Shown here piece after piece: positions 34,908 through 42,590 of a stretch of DNA of 64,000 nt. The notes under the pieces are model-generated. The model made no database searches. It was given only the letters and a program-made list of their open reading frames with translations, and was not told where the DNA came from. Origin of the DNA: Dielma sp000508965 (GTDB taxonomy: Bacteria > Bacillota_I > Bacilli_A > Erysipelotrichales > Erysipelotrichaceae); NCBI GenBank assembly GCA_000508965.1, contig BAHV02000010.1, positions 186,001-250,000 on the forward strand, read 5' to 3'. Numbering within the stretch: the first letter of the stretch is position 1; each line of letters begins with the position of its first letter. Both the position numbers and the translations under genes were made by a program.

Positions 34908-34937
34908 ATTATATGCTTAGAAGATTGGTGATGTCAA
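34908..34937 (-). promoter_or_regulatory. Consensus promoter of glnN
   Basis: On the - strand TTGACA (34937-34932) and TATAAT (34913-34908) are separated by 18 bases. The strong promoter just before a terminator supports control by attenuation. The rest of the gap to 35322 is AT-rich, with no gene that I can support. Confidence 0.85.
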
Positions 34938-35323
34938 CATATTTTTGAATAAATATTGCTTTAACTTAAAGAGCGGTGTAACGGACATACTCGTAAATTT
35001 ATTCGGCTTGCTAATAAGTATTAAGGAAAAAGCCATTTGTATAGAGTGAGGTAAATCTAATTTATTAAATCTGAAATAGGCTGCAAGAAAATGTGCGAAG
35101 TGAATGAATGCAAAGAAGACTTCAGAAACAGCAAAAATAAAAGAGAGTTAGCGATTAACTAATGCATTTGTTGCCGTTAATGTGATATACTTTTTTTAAA
35201 TTAGTATAGTTGAAGATTATCAATTAATGGAGAGGATCAGATGCTAACAAGCACAAATCGTATTTAGATTATTTTAGAATTGATTATTAGATAAGAAATA
35301 TAGCTGGGGACTGAAATTGTTGG

Positions 35324-35488
35324 ATGCTTTTGAGGGATATTTTGTTATGGTATGAATTGGGCAGACATAGTATACTGACAAATGGTTTTGTAAAAAAGAC
35401 GCAGAAAACCCCTAAAGTAGAGATAGAACGTGCGAAGACATATCGAGATGATTATGTAGAAAGGTGTGATAAGAATGAAAAAATTTGA
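35324..35488 (+). pseudogene. Remnant of a RelE/HigB-type (Gp49-like) toxin
   Basis: The frame ending at 35488 reads GRHSILTNGFVKKTQKTP followed by EIERAKTYRDDY, the unmistakable C-terminus of the phage-derived HigB/RelE toxin family (G-F-x-K-K-T-x-K-T-P-x-x-E-I-x-x-A). Only about 54 codons remain open; upstream, stops and frameshifts break the region (for example the frames around 35228-35323 read KHKSYLDYFRIDY then stop). The catalytic N-terminal half is gone. Its stop overlaps the start of the antitoxin gene, the usual arrangement in this toxin-first pair. Confidence 0.7.
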
Positions 35489-35762
35489 TGACTTTTTAGA
35501 AGAACAGATGCAGAATCAGGAATTTAAAAAGGAGTATGATGATTTACAGCCGGAATTTGATGTGATAAGAGCAATTGTTGATGCTAGGACTTCTCAGAAC
35601 CTTACACAGAAGCAACTTGCAGAAAAAATGGGCATAAATCAGGCAGATATCAGCAAACTGGAAAATGGCACGAGAAATCCATCCATAAATCTGTTAAAAA
35701 GACTGGCAGAAGGTATGGGGATGATGCTGAAAATTGAGTTTGTTCCAAAACAGAAAGTATAG
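35475..35762 (+). CDS. HigA-type XRE antitoxin
   Basis: The 95-residue protein has FDDFLEEQMQNQEFKKEYDDL at the start and a compact XRE helix-turn-helix (QNLTQKQLAEKMGINQADISKLENGTRNPSINLLKRLAEGMGMMLKIEF). Antitoxins of this kind neutralise the Gp49-like toxin encoded just upstream and repress the pair. With the toxin broken, this is an orphan antitoxin that may still act as a repressor. The ATG at 35475 is preferred to a GTG at 35466 in the same frame. Confidence 0.85.
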   Translation: MKKFDDFLEEQMQNQEFKKEYDDLQPEFDVIRAIVDARTSQNLTQKQLAEKMGINQADISKLENGTRNPSINLLKRLAEGMGMMLKIEFVPKQKV

Positions 35763-35883
35763 ATAAATACTTTATTATTCAAGAATTCTAAAGCGACAGG
35801 CGTACTATTGAATGTAGTGGTAAACTTGTTTAGGTTAGAGAAAACAATAAGTGAAAATCAAAAAAATTAAGGAGTTTGAGAAC

Positions 35884-36351
35884 ATGATAAAAATACTATT
35901 CATTTGCCATGGGAACATCTGCCGTTCACCGATGGCTGAATTTGTAATGAAGGATATGGTAAAGAACCATTGTCTTGCTGATGCGTTTATCATCGATTCC
36001 GCAGCTGTCAGCCGGGAGGAGTTAGGCAATGGCATTCACTATGGAACACGCGATAAGCTGAAACAGATGGGCATACCATGCTCAACTCATCATGCCGTTC
36101 AGGTAACACGTCATGATTATGATACCTATGATTTGCTGATTGCAATGGATCAGTCTAATGTTAATGGTTTACATCGTCTCTTAGGCAATGATGACCAGCA
36201 TAAAATAACTAAACTGCTCAGCTATGCCGGCCTTGATCGAGACATAGCCGATCCATGGTATAGCGGCAACTTTGATGAAACTTATGATGATATACAGAAG
36301 GGATGTGCAGCTTTATTAAGGAAACTGCATCCGGAGGTGAATGATGATTGA
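35884..36351 (+). CDS. Low-molecular-weight protein tyrosine phosphatase
   Basis: The 155-residue protein has the P-loop CHGNICRS (Cys8 nucleophile, Arg14) in ILFICHGNICRSPMAEFV, and the general-acid Asp in DPWYSGNFDETYDDI. The length is standard. These enzymes remove phosphate from tyrosine on capsule kinases or other proteins, or from arginine. Start at 35884 behind aaggag; an upstream in-frame start at 35851 has no support. The next gene follows in an overlapping manner. Confidence 0.92.
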   Translation: MIKILFICHGNICRSPMAEFVMKDMVKNHCLADAFIIDSAAVSREELGNGIHYGTRDKLKQMGIPCSTHHAVQVTRHDYDTYDLLIAMDQSNVNGLHRLLGNDDQHKITKLLSYAGLDRDIADPWYSGNFDETYDDIQKGCAALLRKLHPEVNDD

Positions 36352-36706
36352 ACAATTTCTGAATGTTTTTTATGACTGCCTGCATTTTTCGCAAACCGAA
36401 GCTTTTCCAACTGAACGCTTTGCCAGCCTGTTTGCTGACCACGCTGTCTTGATCGAACATCAGCCCCATGGCTTTCAGACTTTGAGCGTAAGCGAATTCA
36501 TTGCGTCAATGAATGCTTATCAGGCAGAAATGACGGGCACTTTCCATGAAAGTCAGACAAATTTTCAAGTCAGTGAGGAAGCCGGTGTTCTGATTGTTGA
36601 CAGTGATTATGAAAAGCAGATCAACGATCAAAATTTTTATGGTACGAATCATATGATCTTGACTGAGATTCAAGGCCAGCTCAAAATTATCAGTATTGTT
36701 TTTTAG
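36341..36706 (+). CDS. SnoaL/NTF2-like hypothetical protein
   Basis: The 121-residue protein (start 36341 or the next ATG, 36344, both behind ggaggtg) has the alternating helix and curved-sheet pattern of the NTF2/SnoaL cone: FFNVFY-like opening helices, FADHAVLIEHQPHGFQTLSVSEFIASMNAYQAEM, then strands ending GQLKIISIVF. No catalytic residues stand out. It overlaps the phosphatase stop, so the two are co-transcribed. Family assignment is tentative. Confidence 0.55.
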   Translation: MMIEQFLNVFYDCLHFSQTEAFPTERFASLFADHAVLIEHQPHGFQTLSVSEFIASMNAYQAEMTGTFHESQTNFQVSEEAGVLIVDSDYEKQINDQNFYGTNHMILTEIQGQLKIISIVF

Positions 36707-36734
36707 AGTGAGAAAAATTCACTCTCTTTTTTTT
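36705..36734 (+). terminator. Terminator before the glmS ribozyme
   Basis: AGAGTGA (36705-36711) pairs with TCACTCT (36719-36725), followed by a run of T. Confidence 0.85.
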
Positions 36735-36799
36735 GCTTCTTGAATATGCTATAGTTGTAAACAGATTGATTCATCTGAAAGGGTGAAGCATGGTTGGAT

Positions 36800-36945
36800 C
36801 AATTGAGCGCCTGGACTAAGGAAAGTCGACGAGGACAGCAGTTATCGAAAGATTCGGCGGGTGCTGCTGCGGTGAACAGTGAATCGTAAGAATGGGGACA
36901 AAAGCAGAGGACTGCCACAAAGCTGCCATTCGGCACTGATAACTG
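36800..36945 (+). ncRNA. glmS ribozyme-riboswitch
   Basis: The leader of glmS contains the conserved glmS ribozyme core: AGCGCCTGGAC at 36806-36816 (self-cleavage expected between A36806 and G36807), AAGTCGACGAGG, the AGATTCGGCGGGTGC arm, GTGAACAGTGAATCG and GGGGACAAAAGCAGAGGACTG. The segment CAGTTATC (about 36838-36845) can pair with GATAACTG (36938-36945), enclosing the ribozyme. Glucosamine 6-phosphate is the cofactor for cleavage, which leads to decay of the glmS mRNA. Confidence 0.95.
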
Positions 36946-36957
36946 GAGGAATAATTT

Positions 36958-38757
36958 ATGTGTGGAATCATTGGCTATGCAGGCACTAAAAATGCGCATG
37001 GTGTTTTAATTGACGGCTTAAAGGCACTGGAATATAGGGGCTATGATTCAAGCGGAGTGGCGGTTTTTACGCATGGCAGAATTGAAACAGTGAAAGCACA
37101 GGGAAAGATCAAAAATCTTGAAGCATTGCTGAATGAGGATATGGGTACATGCGGCATTGCCCACACCCGTTGGGCAACTCATGGCGAAGCGAATAGGGTA
37201 AATGCTCATCCGCATACAATTGGCAGGGTTACGTTAGTGCATAACGGCATCATTGAAAATGCCGATGAATTACGGCAGACTTATCAACAAAAGGGCATCA
37301 TTTTTGCTTCGGACACCGATACGGAAACCATTGCTGCCCTGATTAATGATTTTGTGAATCAGGGAATGAATAAAATTGACGCGTGTCTGCGTGCCGGTGA
37401 AAACTTAAAGGGCAGTTACGCGCTGGCCATTCTTTTTGAGGATGAGCCGGATACGATCTATGCGATGCGCAAGGATTCACCTTTGATTCTTGGCTTAAGT
37501 GATGATGGCAATTATGTGGCAAGTGATGTCAGTGCCTTTTTAAAAGCCACGAATAAGATTCTTGAACTAGAGGAACATGAGGTAGTACGGCTTACTTGCT
37601 CACAGTTAGAAATCTTTGATCAACAAGGTAAGGCAGAACGAGATTGGCACACCAGCTGCCGTGAGCTGTCAGGCTTAAATAAAAATGGCTTTGATTCATA
37701 TTTGCTTAAGGAAATTTTTGAACAGCCGCTGGCCATAAAACGTACCCTTGCTGCTTATATGAATGAAAATTTCGATAATTTAGAAACCCTAATGCCTGAT
37801 TTGACCACTGTTAATTTTATTTATTTTGTGGCATGCGGTTCTGCCTGTCATGCCGGTATGATTGCCAAACACTGGCTTGAAAAGCTGGTTCATATGCGCT
37901 GTGCCTGTGAGTGCGCCAGTGAATTCAGATATGGCAATCCACCCTTGGATAAAAAAACACTTGTCGTATTAATCTCACAGTCAGGTGAAACGGCAGATAC
38001 GCTGGCAGCTTTGCGCATGTGCCGCAAAAGGGGAGTGAAAACAGCTGCTATCGTGAATGTGGAAGGCTCCAGCATTGCGAAAGAGGCGGATGTATATTTA
38101 CCCACAGCAGCGGGCATTGAGGTATCTGTGGCCACTACCAAAGCTTATACATGTCAAGTTGCTGTGCTTGCTTTATTCTGTATTCATGCGGCAATACAAC
38201 GTCATCAACTCTCAATGGAGGATCAAAAACAATTGCTTGCCGATCTAAACAGGCTGCCTGCTTTAATGGCAGATTTGATTCGTAATGATACGATCTGTCG
38301 GTTTGCCGATCAAATTGGTGATGCTCATGATGTGTTCTTTATCGGCCGCGGCATAGACTATGCGCAATCACTGGAAGGCTCTTTAAAGCTGAAGGAAATT
38401 TCTTATATTCATTCTGAAGCCTATGCTGCCGGTGAATTAAAGCACGGCACTATCGCATTGATCGAGGCAGGCACACCCGTTCTGGCGCTGATCAGTGATG
38501 CGGCTTTAGCGGCTAAAACTTTCTCCAATATGGCTGAAGTCAAAGCCAGAGGAGCAAAGCTGCTTTTGGTCATTCGTGAAGATCTCTATCATCAATCAGG
38601 GAATGATACTCATCTTAAACTGCCCAAAGTTCATCCGCTCCTGCAAGGCATACTTTCAATCATTCCCTATCAGATGCTGGCATATCATCTTGCAAAGCGG
38701 CGCGGCTGTAATCTGGATCAGCCAAGGAATCTTGCAAAGAGTGTAACAGTTGAATGA
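36958..38757 (+). CDS. glmS: Glutamine-fructose-6-phosphate aminotransferase GlmS
   Basis: The 599-residue protein begins MCGIIGYAG, with Cys2 as the nucleophile of the class II glutaminase domain (to about residue 235), followed by two SIS domains (about 280-420 and 450-585) with CGSACHAGMIAKHWLEKL, SQSGETADTLAALRMCRKRG, and the end motif NLAKSVTVE. It makes glucosamine 6-phosphate from fructose 6-phosphate and glutamine, the entry to cell wall amino sugars. The glmS ribozyme in its leader gives product feedback. Confidence 0.98.
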   Translation: MCGIIGYAGTKNAHGVLIDGLKALEYRGYDSSGVAVFTHGRIETVKAQGKIKNLEALLNEDMGTCGIAHTRWATHGEANRVNAHPHTIGRVTLVHNGIIENADELRQTYQQKGIIFASDTDTETIAALINDFVNQGMNKIDACLRAGENLKGSYALAILFEDEPDTIYAMRKDSPLILGLSDDGNYVASDVSAFLKATNKILELEEHEVVRLTCSQLEIFDQQGKAERDWHTSCRELSGLNKNGFDSYLLKEIFEQPLAIKRTLAAYMNENFDNLETLMPDLTTVNFIYFVACGSACHAGMIAKHWLEKLVHMRCACECASEFRYGNPPLDKKTLVVLISQSGETADTLAALRMCRKRGVKTAAIVNVEGSSIAKEADVYLPTAAGIEVSVATTKAYTCQVAVLALFCIHAAIQRHQLSMEDQKQLLADLNRLPALMADLIRNDTICRFADQIGDAHDVFFIGRGIDYAQSLEGSLKLKEISYIHSEAYAAGELKHGTIALIEAGTPVLALISDAALAAKTFSNMAEVKARGAKLLLVIREDLYHQSGNDTHLKLPKVHPLLQGILSIIPYQMLAYHLAKRRGCNLDQPRNLAKSVTVE

Positions 38758-38783
38758 AAAAATGTAAAAAATGAAAGAAAGCA

Positions 38784-38812
38784 TTGACATTCGCAATTCA
38801 TGGCAGTAAACT
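38784..38812 (+). promoter_or_regulatory. Promoter of the asparagine synthetase leader
   Basis: TTGACA (38784-38789) and TAAACT (38807-38812) are 17 bases apart. The candidate antiterminator hairpin starts nine bases after the -10, so it forms the very 5' end of the transcript. Confidence 0.8.
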
Positions 38813-38820
38813 AGAACCAC

Positions 38821-38877
38821 GAACAAAGACGTTCTATAAAAGTACGATGTGTACAATTATAGGCGTCTTTTCTTTTT
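38821..38877 (+). promoter_or_regulatory. asnB leader: ANTAR-type hairpin overlapping a terminator
   Basis: GAAC-AAAGAC-GTTC (38821-38834) is a hairpin with a six-base loop, A at position 1 and G at position 4, the known ANTAR recognition pattern. A second hairpin GTAC-gatgt-GTAC (38842-38854) follows. AAAGACG (38825-38831), containing the first loop, also pairs with CGTCTTT (38864-38870) followed by TTTCTTTTT, giving a terminator. Folding of the first hairpin excludes the terminator. Confidence 0.7.
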
Positions 38878-38893
38878 AAGGAGGCTTGAGAAA

Positions 38894-38935
38894 ATGCTTA
38901 AAAAGAGACAGGTAAGGATGCAATCAGTCAGCTGA
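38894..38935 (+). CDS. Possible 13-residue leader ORF before asnB
   Basis: Just after the leader terminator, aaggagg is followed eight bases later by ATG at 38894, opening MLKKRQVRMQSVS and stopping at 38933-38935, 44 bases before the asnB start. The ribosome binding site is better than that of asnB itself. It could be a translated leader that protects or exposes the mRNA, or a chance frame. Confidence 0.3.
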   Translation: MLKKRQVRMQSVS

Positions 38936-38978
38936 TTCAGTGATTTTCAATATGAATATTAGGAAGGGAGTCATTAAC

Positions 38979-40562
38979 ATGTGTGGTTTAATGTTTATCA
39001 GCAATCCATCAAAAATAATGGAATTTATGCATGGATTTAAAAAAATCGCCCGCCGCGGCCCTGATATGGAACGGGTTGAAATTATGGATCAGGGAATTCT
39101 AGGCTTTCACCGACTGGCTATTATGGATGTTGAGCCTTCAGGGATGCAGCCAATGCATCATCTTGGCAACGCGGTAATCTGTAATGGTGAAATCTATAAT
39201 TTTCGTGCTATAAAAAAGGAATTGATAGAGGCAGGGGTTCAATTTCATTCCGGCAGTGACTGTGAGATTCTGCTTCCACTATATGAAAAAATGGGGTGTG
39301 AGCTATTTAATATCCTTGATGCGGAATTTGCCTGTGTAATTGTTGACGCGGGTCATAAAAAAATCATCGCTGCCCGTGATCCGCTCGGTATCCGTCCATT
39401 GTTTTATGGTTATCTGTCTGATGGTTCAATCTGCTTTGCCTCGGAAGCTAAAGCATTGACTCATTGCTGTGATATAGTGAAGCCTTTTCCTTGCGGTACT
39501 TATTATGAGGAGGGTCAGTTTATTACATATCATGATAACTGTACGCAAAGTCAGCCAGGTTTTGATACCTTGACTTCAGCTTTAGAAGTCATTCATGATG
39601 ATTTGGTACAGGCTGTCATTAAGCGTTTGGACGCGGATGCCGAGCTGGGCTTTCTTTTAAGCGGCGGTCTGGATTCCAGCCTTGTATGCGCCATCGCTCA
39701 AAGATATTTGAAGAAACCAATCAAAACATATGCGATCGGTATGGCAAAGGATGCCATTGATTTAAAATACGCGAAGGAAACCGCGGCCTATATCGGTTCA
39801 GAACATACGGAATTCTTAATGTGCCGTGAAGATGTACTGTCGGCGCTGGATGAAGTAATCATGACACTTGAAACGTATGACATCACAACGATTCGGGCAA
39901 GTCTTGGCATGTATTTATTATGCAGGCAGATTCATGCAAAGACTCAAACAAAGGTATTGCTGAGCGGCGAGGTATCTGATGAATTATTCGGCTATAAGTA
40001 TACGGATTATGCCCCGGATGCTCACGCCTTTCAGCAGGAGAGTGAAAAGCGTATCCGTGAATTATATATGTATGATGTACTGCGGGCAGACCGCTGTATC
40101 TCCGCTCATGCGCTGGAAGCCCGTGTTCCTTTCGGGGATCTTCGCTTCTTATCGGATGTATTGGCAATTGATCCTAAATTGAAAATGAATGGTACCGGTA
40201 AAGGAAAGTATCTGCTGCGCAAGGCTTTTGAAAAAGATAAACTGCTGCCCGATGATATTCTCATGCGTGAAAAAGCAGCTTTCTCTGATGCGGTAGGTCA
40301 TTCTATGGTGGAAGATTTGAAAGCTTATGCGGAAACATTATACAGCGATGAAGAATTTGCCAATCGCTGCCGATTGTTTGCCTACCATGCCATTCCTTAT
40401 ACGAAAGAGAGTTTGATGTACCGGGAAATCTTTGAAAAATACTATCCCGGACGGGCGGCTTGGATTAAAGATTATTGGCTGCCTAATCAATCCTGGGAGG
40501 GGTGTCATGTATCCGATCCCAGTGCCCGTGTTCTTGATAATTATGGTGAAAGTGGAAAATAA
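38979..40562 (+). CDS. asnB: Asparagine synthetase (glutamine-hydrolysing), AsnB type
   Basis: The 527-residue protein begins MCGLMFISNP, with Cys2 as the amidotransferase nucleophile; RRGPDMERVEI, NGEIYNFRAIKKEL and the glutaminase domain run to about 200. The synthetase domain has the PP-loop LLSGGLDSSLVCAI, then LLSGEVSDELFGYKYTDYAPD, EALEARVPFGD-like ALEARVPFGDLRFL and KYLLRKAF. It turns aspartate, glutamine and ATP into asparagine. The start at 38979 is set by the need for Cys at position 2 and by aggaaggga upstream; an earlier in-frame start at 38940 would bury the nucleophile. Confidence 0.95.
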   Translation: MCGLMFISNPSKIMEFMHGFKKIARRGPDMERVEIMDQGILGFHRLAIMDVEPSGMQPMHHLGNAVICNGEIYNFRAIKKELIEAGVQFHSGSDCEILLPLYEKMGCELFNILDAEFACVIVDAGHKKIIAARDPLGIRPLFYGYLSDGSICFASEAKALTHCCDIVKPFPCGTYYEEGQFITYHDNCTQSQPGFDTLTSALEVIHDDLVQAVIKRLDADAELGFLLSGGLDSSLVCAIAQRYLKKPIKTYAIGMAKDAIDLKYAKETAAYIGSEHTEFLMCREDVLSALDEVIMTLETYDITTIRASLGMYLLCRQIHAKTQTKVLLSGEVSDELFGYKYTDYAPDAHAFQQESEKRIRELYMYDVLRADRCISAHALEARVPFGDLRFLSDVLAIDPKLKMNGTGKGKYLLRKAFEKDKLLPDDILMREKAAFSDAVGHSMVEDLKAYAETLYSDEEFANRCRLFAYHAIPYTKESLMYREIFEKYYPGRAAWIKDYWLPNQSWEGCHVSDPSARVLDNYGESGK

Positions 40563-40582
40563 CCGGTAAACACCGGTTTTTC
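40561..40582 (+). terminator. Terminator after asnB
   Basis: AACCGGT (40561-40567) pairs with ACCGGTT (40572-40578) and ends in T. The hairpin begins at the stop codon. Confidence 0.8.
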
Positions 40583-40607
40583 TATGGAAATTCACACGGT
40601 TTTCACA

Positions 40608-40635
40608 TTGCTTAGGTAGAATTAAGTGATATAAT
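40608..40635 (+). promoter_or_regulatory. Promoter of the first LCP gene
   Basis: TTGCTT (40608-40613) and TATAAT (40630-40635) are 16 bases apart, 32 bases before the start codon. Confidence 0.65.
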
Positions 40636-40667
40636 AACGTTGCACTTTTTAGACTGGGAGAATACTT

Positions 40668-42500
40668 ATGAAAAAAAGAAATGTAAAAAATAATGGGAAA
40701 ACGATCGATTTGATCTTTCTGATCTTGTTCGCTGGTTCAGCCTTATATTTTCTGGTTGAAACGATGATCGGGCATCTGCTTCCTACCAAATATATTCTGA
40801 TAGCATCAGTTGTACTGCTGATCGTTGTCGGCTTGTTATATCTGAGCATCCGCTTATCAAAACATAGCTCATGGCCGCGCTGTCTTTTAAGTCTTGTACT
40901 GGCTGGCGCGCTCTTATTCGGCGGTGTTTATCAGATGCGCATCAGAAAGGCATTCGGCAGTATCGATGATGGTTCAGTAAATATCAATGCGATCTCTTTA
41001 GTAGTCCTGGAATCCTCAGCCTTTCAATCAGCGGCTGACTTAAGCAATCATAAAGTGGGTTTGATCGGCTCCGCTGAAAACGCGCTGAACGCATCGGCAA
41101 TCAATGAAATAAATGATGTTACGATTACATATATTGAGAGTCAGGATTCAATGATGCTGGCTAATGAATTAGTCACACAAAACGTTGACGCTGCCTTGAT
41201 GGCCAATTCACAGCTTACGATGATTGAAAAGAATAATGAAGATCTGTACCAGCGTCTGCGGGTTATTAAAACATATGAAATGAAGGTTGATAATACAGAA
41301 ATAGCCAGTGATAAGGATATTACCAAAGAACCCTTTACAGTCTATATTTCCGGATTAGACAGCTTGGGTATCCCGAATTACAATGGTCTCAGCGATGTGA
41401 ATATGCTGCTGATGATAGATCCTGTTACCCATCATATTGAAATGGTTTCCATTCCAAGAGATGCTTATATACCTAACAAGGCTTATAATAATTATCCGGA
41501 TAAGTTAACACATACCGGTAATGACGGCATTGATAATGTTGTTCAGTCAATGGAAAATGTATTCGGTTTTGATATTGATTATTATGCCAAGGTCAGCTTT
41601 TCATCGCTGATCGAAATTGTGAACACTTTAGGCGGCATTGATGTAGATGTTCAACTTGAATTTTATGAACAGGATGAAAACCGTGATTTCTCCAATCAGA
41701 TTCATCTTTATCCTGGCTTGCAGACATTGGATGGCCGCAGTGCTTTGGCTTATGCCAGACATCGGCATACCGAAGGCTGGGGCGATCTTGGACGAAATTA
41801 CGCTCAGCAGCAAATCATTCAGGCGATCGTTAATAAGCTGCTGACCGCAGAGGGAATCAATAAAGTTCCTGATGTGCTGCAGGTAGGTGCTGAATATGTT
41901 TCTACCAATATGCCGATCAGTACGGTAAAACGCTTTATTAATCATGAAATCAGCAATCCGCGCTCATGGTCGTTCTCATCGACATCACTGGCGGGAGCTT
42001 TAAGTGAAAATCAATTATGCGTGAGCGCGACGGAATATGGACCGCTGTTTGTCTTTATTTTGGATCAGAATGAATTGAATAATGTTTATGCGAAATATTT
42101 GGAAATGTTTGAACCATCAAAGCTGTCAGATTTCAAGTTCACTTTAGATGATTTGAATAAATATCAGGTGACGATGCCATATAATGAGTATTTGCTGACA
42201 ATCGATAATTATCAGTCAAAGATGAGTACCCAATTCCCATCACTGTATTATGTAGCGCCGCCGGCACTGCCGGAGGTGGATGAATCTGATCAAAACACAG
42301 GTGAGAATACAGAAGAACCGCCGCTTGATGAACCGGCGACGGATACGGATGTGCCCTTTGATCCTGATCAGGGCGGGGAGTCTGATAACCTGCCGTCCGA
42401 CAGTGAGAATAATGAAACCGATAATCCGGAGGGTTTTGAAGAAAATCCAATTGCGGATGAACCTGAAGGCAATGACTTGCCGCTTGATCCAGGCGTATAA
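40668..42500 (+). CDS. LytR-CpsA-Psr (LCP) family glycopolymer transferase, first copy
   Basis: The 610-residue protein has three N-terminal membrane helices (about 14-32, 40-63, 72-90), an extracellular region of about 110 residues that reads like half of a periplasmic binding fold (DLSNHKVGLIGSAENALNASAI), and the LCP domain from about 222: DVNMLLMIDPVTHHIEMVSIPRDAYIP, NNYPDKLTHTGNDGIDNVV, LGGIDVDV and ALAYARHRH. LCP enzymes transfer teichoic acids or polysaccharides from lipid carriers to peptidoglycan. The last 70 residues are an acidic, proline-rich tail. Confidence 0.9.
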   Translation: MKKRNVKNNGKTIDLIFLILFAGSALYFLVETMIGHLLPTKYILIASVVLLIVVGLLYLSIRLSKHSSWPRCLLSLVLAGALLFGGVYQMRIRKAFGSIDDGSVNINAISLVVLESSAFQSAADLSNHKVGLIGSAENALNASAINEINDVTITYIESQDSMMLANELVTQNVDAALMANSQLTMIEKNNEDLYQRLRVIKTYEMKVDNTEIASDKDITKEPFTVYISGLDSLGIPNYNGLSDVNMLLMIDPVTHHIEMVSIPRDAYIPNKAYNNYPDKLTHTGNDGIDNVVQSMENVFGFDIDYYAKVSFSSLIEIVNTLGGIDVDVQLEFYEQDENRDFSNQIHLYPGLQTLDGRSALAYARHRHTEGWGDLGRNYAQQQIIQAIVNKLLTAEGINKVPDVLQVGAEYVSTNMPISTVKRFINHEISNPRSWSFSSTSLAGALSENQLCVSATEYGPLFVFILDQNELNNVYAKYLEMFEPSKLSDFKFTLDDLNKYQVTMPYNEYLLTIDNYQSKMSTQFPSLYYVAPPALPEVDESDQNTGENTEEPPLDEPATDTDVPFDPDQGGESDNLPSDSENNETDNPEGFEENPIADEPEGNDLPLDPGV

Positions 42501-42502
42501 AC

Positions 42503-42537
42503 AAAGACAGGCTTACGCTTGTCTTTCTTTTATTTTA
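42503..42537 (+). terminator. Terminator between the two LCP genes
   Basis: AAAGACAGGC (42503-42512) pairs with GCTTGTCTTT (42517-42526), with one G-U pair, followed by a T-rich tail. Confidence 0.8.
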
Positions 42538-42542
42538 GAGAA

Positions 42543-42571
42543 TTGACAAGCTTATGGTAAAATCGGATAAT
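42543..42571 (+). promoter_or_regulatory. Promoter of the second LCP gene
   Basis: TTGACA (42543-42548) and GATAAT (42566-42571) are 17 bases apart, just after the terminator. Confidence 0.7.
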
Positions 42572-42590
42572 GGATGTAAAGGAGCTGACT

